From the NCBI GenBank assembly GCA_958352855.1, contig CATWQE010000091.1, forward strand, positions 1 to 9,792: a DNA stretch of 9,792 nt, in the 5' to 3' direction. The first letter of the stretch is position 1; every line of letters starts with the position of its first letter. The DNA is from an uncultured Bacillota bacterium (lineage in GTDB: Bacteria; Bacillota; Clostridia; Lachnospirales; Lachnospiraceae). The position numbers and the translations under genes are program-made. Positions 6,945 to 9,792 of this stretch are shown piece after piece. The notes below the pieces were generated by a model. It did no database searches, had not been told where the DNA came from, and saw only the letters and a list, made by a program, of their open reading frames with translations.

Positions 6945-6977
6945 CGGCAAATACTTAATGGCAATCCGTATTTGCCG
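6945..6977 (-). promoter_or_regulatory. Leader hairpin upstream of acsD
   Basis: A perfect 10-bp inverted repeat CGGCAAATAC/GTATTTGCCG (6977-6968 with 6954-6945) has a 13-base loop. An alternative nested hairpin GGCAA/TTGCC can use the same 5' arm and part of the loop (TTGCC at 6964-6960). No U-tract follows, and the acsD ribosome binding site lies about 15 bases downstream. The predicted transcription start of the promoter at 7012-6983 falls at or next to base 6977, so the RNA would begin directly on this stem. Such 5'-end hairpins can protect mRNA. A switch between the two pairings is possible but speculative. Confidence 0.5.
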
Positions 6978-6982
6978 CCTAC

Positions 6983-7012
6983 ATTATACTACATAATGGG
7001 AGATATTGACAA
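6983..7012 (-). promoter_or_regulatory. Sigma-A-type promoter for acsD-acsC(-acsE)
   Basis: On the minus strand there is a -35 box TTGTCA (7012-7007, five of six to consensus), an 18-base spacer, and a perfect -10 box TATAAT (6988-6983). The start should be about 7 bases on, near 6977-6975. The -10 box sits within the inverted repeat CATTAT-n5-ATAATG (6982-6998). Copies of CTACAT(T/A)A occur on the plus strand at 6979-6986 and 6989-6996, ten bases apart, with an inverted copy at 7027-7034. These could be a regulator site. The promoter is a sequence prediction only. Confidence 0.65.
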
Positions 7013-7099
7013 GATTCCCTACGATTTTATGTAGAAAACTTCCTGCTTCTATCCCTCAAATAACCTCATTAATCTGGATTATTTTCGTCAGTTTTGTCG

Positions 7100-7151
7100 A
7101 ACAGGGGAAACGGGAGCCCTTTCCCAAGAAAAGAAGCTCCCATTTCCTGTT
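7100..7151 (-). terminator. Long stem-loop right after acsB
   Basis: On the minus strand AACAGG-AAA-T-GGGAGC (7151-7136) pairs with GCTCCC-G-TTT-CC-CCTGTT (7117-7100). This gives about 16 pairs including one U-G, with a two-base CC bulge and an 18-base loop. It starts five bases after the acsB stop codon. The minus-strand sequence after it (CGACAAAACTGACG) has no U-run, so it is not a typical intrinsic terminator for acsB. It may protect the acsB mRNA end, be a processing site, or lower read-through into acsD. On the plus strand it is followed by TTTATC, but no plus-strand gene needs a terminator here. Confidence 0.5.
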
Positions 7152-7156
7152 TTATC

Positions 7157-9283
7157 TTACATCATTGGTTCCATAGAAAGTGCTGGATGGTTCTTTTCTG
7201 TTAAGAATGCAACCAGTGTTTCCGGATCTGTTGCGATTGTTTCATCACCGATCATATCTGTGAAGTTATCAATTCCGTACAGTTCTTTTGCTGTAGCATT
7301 TACTCTGTCAGCAACGAACTCTTTCAGCTCTTTTGGCATCCATACAATACGTTCAATACCGCCCTCTGCTTTCATGAACTTCTTAGAACCGATAAAGTGT
7401 TTACCATGTCCCATGAATCCAGGTGTCTGAACACCGCCGCCTGTCATGGAAGCCAGCTCTGGGAAGGTCATTCCAAGAGGAGTCATACCGGCATATTCGC
7501 GGTTTGTAATAACAACACCATTGGAGAATGGTTCGATACCACAGATACATTCAAAGCATCCACAGGATGTCATTGGTTTTTCCATGATGGAATACAAAGA
7601 TACATCTTCCAGAGCACCCTGGGAGAATTTACGAACTGCTTCGTTTACGTCTTCGTATTCACCGATTCTCTCATCGATTGGTCTTTCTTTTGTAATTACC
7701 TGGCAAGGTCCGTTTGGATCCAGCTCGTTAGTAGCTTTTGCATCCAGCCATGAAACAGCTCCGCAAAGACCCAGACGTTCCGGTGTTACAACACATACGT
7801 GGGATGGAGAGAATGCCTGGCAAAGGATACAGCTGTAATATACATCTACAGATTCATCAGTGAGAGATTTCAGTCTGTCATCACGTTTGTTGAAGGTAGG
7901 AATAGCCACTTCGTGACGGATTCTTGTACATTCAGCAGGATCTGTATAAATAACAACTTCACATTTGTCAACAACAGCGTCAAATTCATTTTTAACAGAA
8001 GCGTATAAAACTTCACCAATGTGTTTGATGCGGAATCCAGCGTTAAATGCATCTTTGCTGATACGGATACGCTGCATATCACGCTGACCTGTATGGTATA
8101 CACCTTCAATGCAGTTGATGTAGTTATGGAATTTACGCTCAATAACTGGTTCAAAGTCTGGCTGCATGTTCTTACCGGCAACTTTTACAACATAAGCAAT
8201 GCTGTTTTTGCTTCCCAGTTCCATATCGTCTGCTTCCGGACCTACAACTGTAATCTTATGGTCTTCGATTTCAGAAGCATCTACAGTCTGTACTAACTCT
8301 GCACAGTCTACGCGAGAACCGTCGAATTCAACCTGCATGTCACCTCTACGGATGATTTCACCTTCAAATGCAGAAGCAAATGCAACAGGAATATCAATAT
8401 TTGTAATTTTAATCTTAATATCACGTGCTTCCAGAGAAGTTGCATTGAATTTGCTTACATCTTTCTGAACGATTAAGCTCTTAGGAACTTCAGATACACC
8501 TTCATGGTTTGTGATAACAGGGAATCCAAGTGCAATAGCGCCAGCTCCGCAAGCTACGATTACATCATTTAATGGTGCAAATGCGTTTACGAATGCAGGA
8601 ACACGTTCCATGGTGTATTTCATTAAGTTTCCAGCATCACCTGGTGTAATGTTACCGAAGATAAGAGCTGCTCTTAAAGCAACAGATACAACATGGATAA
8701 CAGATGTTACGTCTTTTCCTAATGGAATAACACGAACATTTGCGCCTGTTTTCATACCAGCTTCTGCCAACTGGTCAATGACATCACCAACTAATGTTAC
8801 CAGAATACCCTGCGCCTGATAACTCTTAACCAATGCAACTGCATCCTCTGTTGTAGGAGCTTTTCCAAGGATAACAGCAACACCCGGGATATCTCCTGTT
8901 ACAAGAGGTACACCAAGTTCACGAATAACAGCATCTGCTAAATGTCCGTAGCATGGCTCTTCATATGGAGTTGCTCCGTCAATATATTTCAAAACTTCAA
9001 TAAACTCAGCGCAAAGAGCTGTAGCAACACCGGACATAAAGATGTCATGTGTTCTCATTTCTCTTGTCATAAGAGTCTTTACAACGCCTAATGCTTCTTT
9101 TAATTCTCCTAAAGTACCAACTTTTACACCAGTTACAGCGTAGTAGCAAGGTAAGCTGTAAGCTGTATTTGGGAAGCTGATTGCTTTGTCAGCTCCATGC
9201 TGTTCAATGGCAGCATTGATAGCGCCTTCTGTTAATCCATAAACAGCGTCATTTCCACTAAATACGGTTTCAAATAATGTCAA
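7157..9283 (-). CDS. acsB: Acetyl-CoA synthase (CO dehydrogenase/acetyl-CoA synthase alpha subunit)
   Basis: 708 residues against about 729 in Moorella. It condenses CO, the methyl group from AcsCD and CoA to acetyl-CoA. All A-cluster ligands are present with family spacing: Cys485, Cys488, Cys497 and Cys507 for the [4Fe-4S] cluster, Cys488 being the expected bridge to nickel, and Cys574-Gly575-Cys576 for the distal nickel. The offset to Moorella numbering is a constant 21, so the shortening lies N-terminal to the A-cluster. The N-terminal domain (about 1-300) normally binds CODH and forms the CO channel. The start is TTG at 9283-9281: AGGAGGA lies seven bases upstream (9297-9291), the homologous start MTxF.. 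aligns, and no upstream ATG fits. It follows cooC by 20 bases and is probably co-transcribed with it. No acsA lies between them. Confidence 0.97.
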   Translation of the reverse strand: MTLFETVFSGNDAVYGLTEGAINAAIEQHGADKAISFPNTAYSLPCYYAVTGVKVGTLGELKEALGVVKTLMTREMRTHDIFMSGVATALCAEFIEVLKYIDGATPYEEPCYGHLADAVIRELGVPLVTGDIPGVAVILGKAPTTEDAVALVKSYQAQGILVTLVGDVIDQLAEAGMKTGANVRVIPLGKDVTSVIHVVSVALRAALIFGNITPGDAGNLMKYTMERVPAFVNAFAPLNDVIVACGAGAIALGFPVITNHEGVSEVPKSLIVQKDVSKFNATSLEARDIKIKITNIDIPVAFASAFEGEIIRRGDMQVEFDGSRVDCAELVQTVDASEIEDHKITVVGPEADDMELGSKNSIAYVVKVAGKNMQPDFEPVIERKFHNYINCIEGVYHTGQRDMQRIRISKDAFNAGFRIKHIGEVLYASVKNEFDAVVDKCEVVIYTDPAECTRIRHEVAIPTFNKRDDRLKSLTDESVDVYYSCILCQAFSPSHVCVVTPERLGLCGAVSWLDAKATNELDPNGPCQVITKERPIDERIGEYEDVNEAVRKFSQGALEDVSLYSIMEKPMTSCGCFECICGIEPFSNGVVITNREYAGMTPLGMTFPELASMTGGGVQTPGFMGHGKHFIGSKKFMKAEGGIERIVWMPKELKEFVADRVNATAKELYGIDNFTDMIGDETIATDPETLVAFLTEKNHPALSMEPMM

Positions 9284-9303
9284 TGTCTTTTCCTCCTAAC
9301 ATA

Positions 9304-9792
9304 TCATAATCCTTTGTCGATTATGGACTTGATTTTTGTGATTTCTTCCTTCACTGTGTTGCTGAAATCGTAGGGGGATTGCCCCTGACGATCCGCATCA
9401 ATAACCTCTGTGTTGTAATGAATGAAACCTAACAGGTCTTCAGCAGGGATTTTGCTTCTCACGAAAGCTTCATCCTCTTCATTGCGTACCTTATTTGCCA
9501 CAACGCGCACCTGTTTCACTCCCAAATCCTTTGCAAGACGTTTTACATTCTTATAAGTCTGCACACTTCTTGCCCCCGGTTCAATGACAACAATAAACTG
9601 GTCCATAGATTCGGTAGTTCCTCTTCCCAGATGTTCCAGACCTGCCTCCATATCTAAAATAACCACATCATCTCTGTGAAGCACCAGGTTGTTAATGATT
9701 CTTCTGAGCATTACATGCTCCGGACAGACACATCCGCCGCCTCCGGTTTCCACAGTTCCTAATACCAGAAGTCTTACTCCATTTGCCATCTT
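9304..9792 (-). CDS. cooC: CooC/AcsF-type nickel-insertion ATPase, C-terminal part (5' end beyond the window)
   Basis: 162 residues are readable; the frame stays open to the window edge and the P-loop (deviant Walker A) end is missing. Visible features are LLVLGTVETGGGGCVCPEH, with the Cys-x-Cys pair that binds metal at the dimer interface in CooC proteins, then VVILDMEAGLEHLGRGT, the Walker B / switch region, and VVANKVRN, a nucleotide-base-binding motif of the MinD/SIMIBI NTPases. CooC and AcsF are close paralogues that help insert nickel into CO dehydrogenase and acetyl-CoA synthase. Its place directly before acsB makes ACS or the CODH/ACS complex the likely client, but sequence alone does not separate the two names. 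The ATG at 9789 is internal: codons continue upstream of it and a 161-residue protein would lack the P-loop. Confidence 0.9.
   Translation of the reverse strand, partial: KMANGVRLLVLGTVETGGGGCVCPEHVMLRRIINNLVLHRDDVVILDMEAGLEHLGRGTTESMDQFIVVIEPGARSVQTYKNVKRLAKDLGVKQVRVVANKVRNEEDEAFVRSKIPAEDLLGFIHYNTEVIDADRQGQSPYDFSNTVKEEITKIKSIIDKGL

Noticed and set aside
7100..7151. Intrinsic terminator on the plus strand (stem followed by TTTATC)
   Set aside because: No plus-strand gene ends here and the T-run is short; the stem is better linked to the acsB mRNA end.
7870..8181. 103-codon minus-strand frame inside acsB in another register
   Set aside because: Fully inside the confident acsB frame, low-complexity composition, no ribosome binding site considered convincing.

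Overview
The window is almost entirely one minus-strand cluster for the carbonyl branch of the Wood-Ljungdahl (reductive acetyl-CoA) pathway. It comes from an anaerobic, Gram-positive-type acetogen, most likely a clostridial gut acetogen of the Blautia / Lachnospiraceae kind. This placement is inferred from the moderate GC content, the strong AGGAGG ribosome binding sites, the bacterial AcsB/AcsC/AcsD/AcsE set, an ECF-type folate transporter and a Firmicutes-type THF riboswitch. It was not checked by any search.

Read in the direction of transcription (high to low coordinates), the layout is: the C-terminal part of a CooC/AcsF nickel-insertion ATPase (9792-9304); acsB, acetyl-CoA synthase (9283-7157, TTG start); a 243-base gap with two stem-loops and a good sigma-A-type promoter; acsD and acsC, the two subunits of the corrinoid iron-sulfur protein (6913-5975 and 5949-4603); a 218-base gap rich in hairpins; acsE, the methyl-THF:corrinoid methyltransferase (4384-3599); a compact bulged hairpin; acsV, the ATP-dependent reductive activator of the corrinoid protein (3518-1584); a DUF3786 protein (1562-906); a THF riboswitch (895-794) with its expression platform; folT, a folate ECF transporter S component (705-142); and the first 23 codons of fhs, formate-THF ligase (70-1).

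The genes form a chain. FolT brings in folate, Fhs loads formate on THF, AcsE takes the methyl group from methyl-THF and gives it to AcsCD, AcsV re-reduces AcsCD when its cobalt oxidises, and AcsB joins methyl, CO and CoA. CooC/AcsF supplies nickel to the metal clusters. The CO dehydrogenase subunit (acsA/cooS) is not in the window.

The most interesting part is regulatory. A THF aptamer begins only 10 bases after the DUF3786 stop codon. The bases after it can form two mutually exclusive structures, one of which pairs with the folT Shine-Dalgarno sequence. This gives a concrete model in which the folate pool tunes translation of folate uptake, and perhaps fhs, within the carbon-fixation cluster. 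Three intergenic gaps also carry strong hairpins with no U-tract, two of them starting within 5 bases of a stop codon, and a likely internal promoter starts a transcript directly on a 10-bp hairpin in front of acsD.

No mobile elements, CRISPR arrays, tRNAs or rRNAs were seen.
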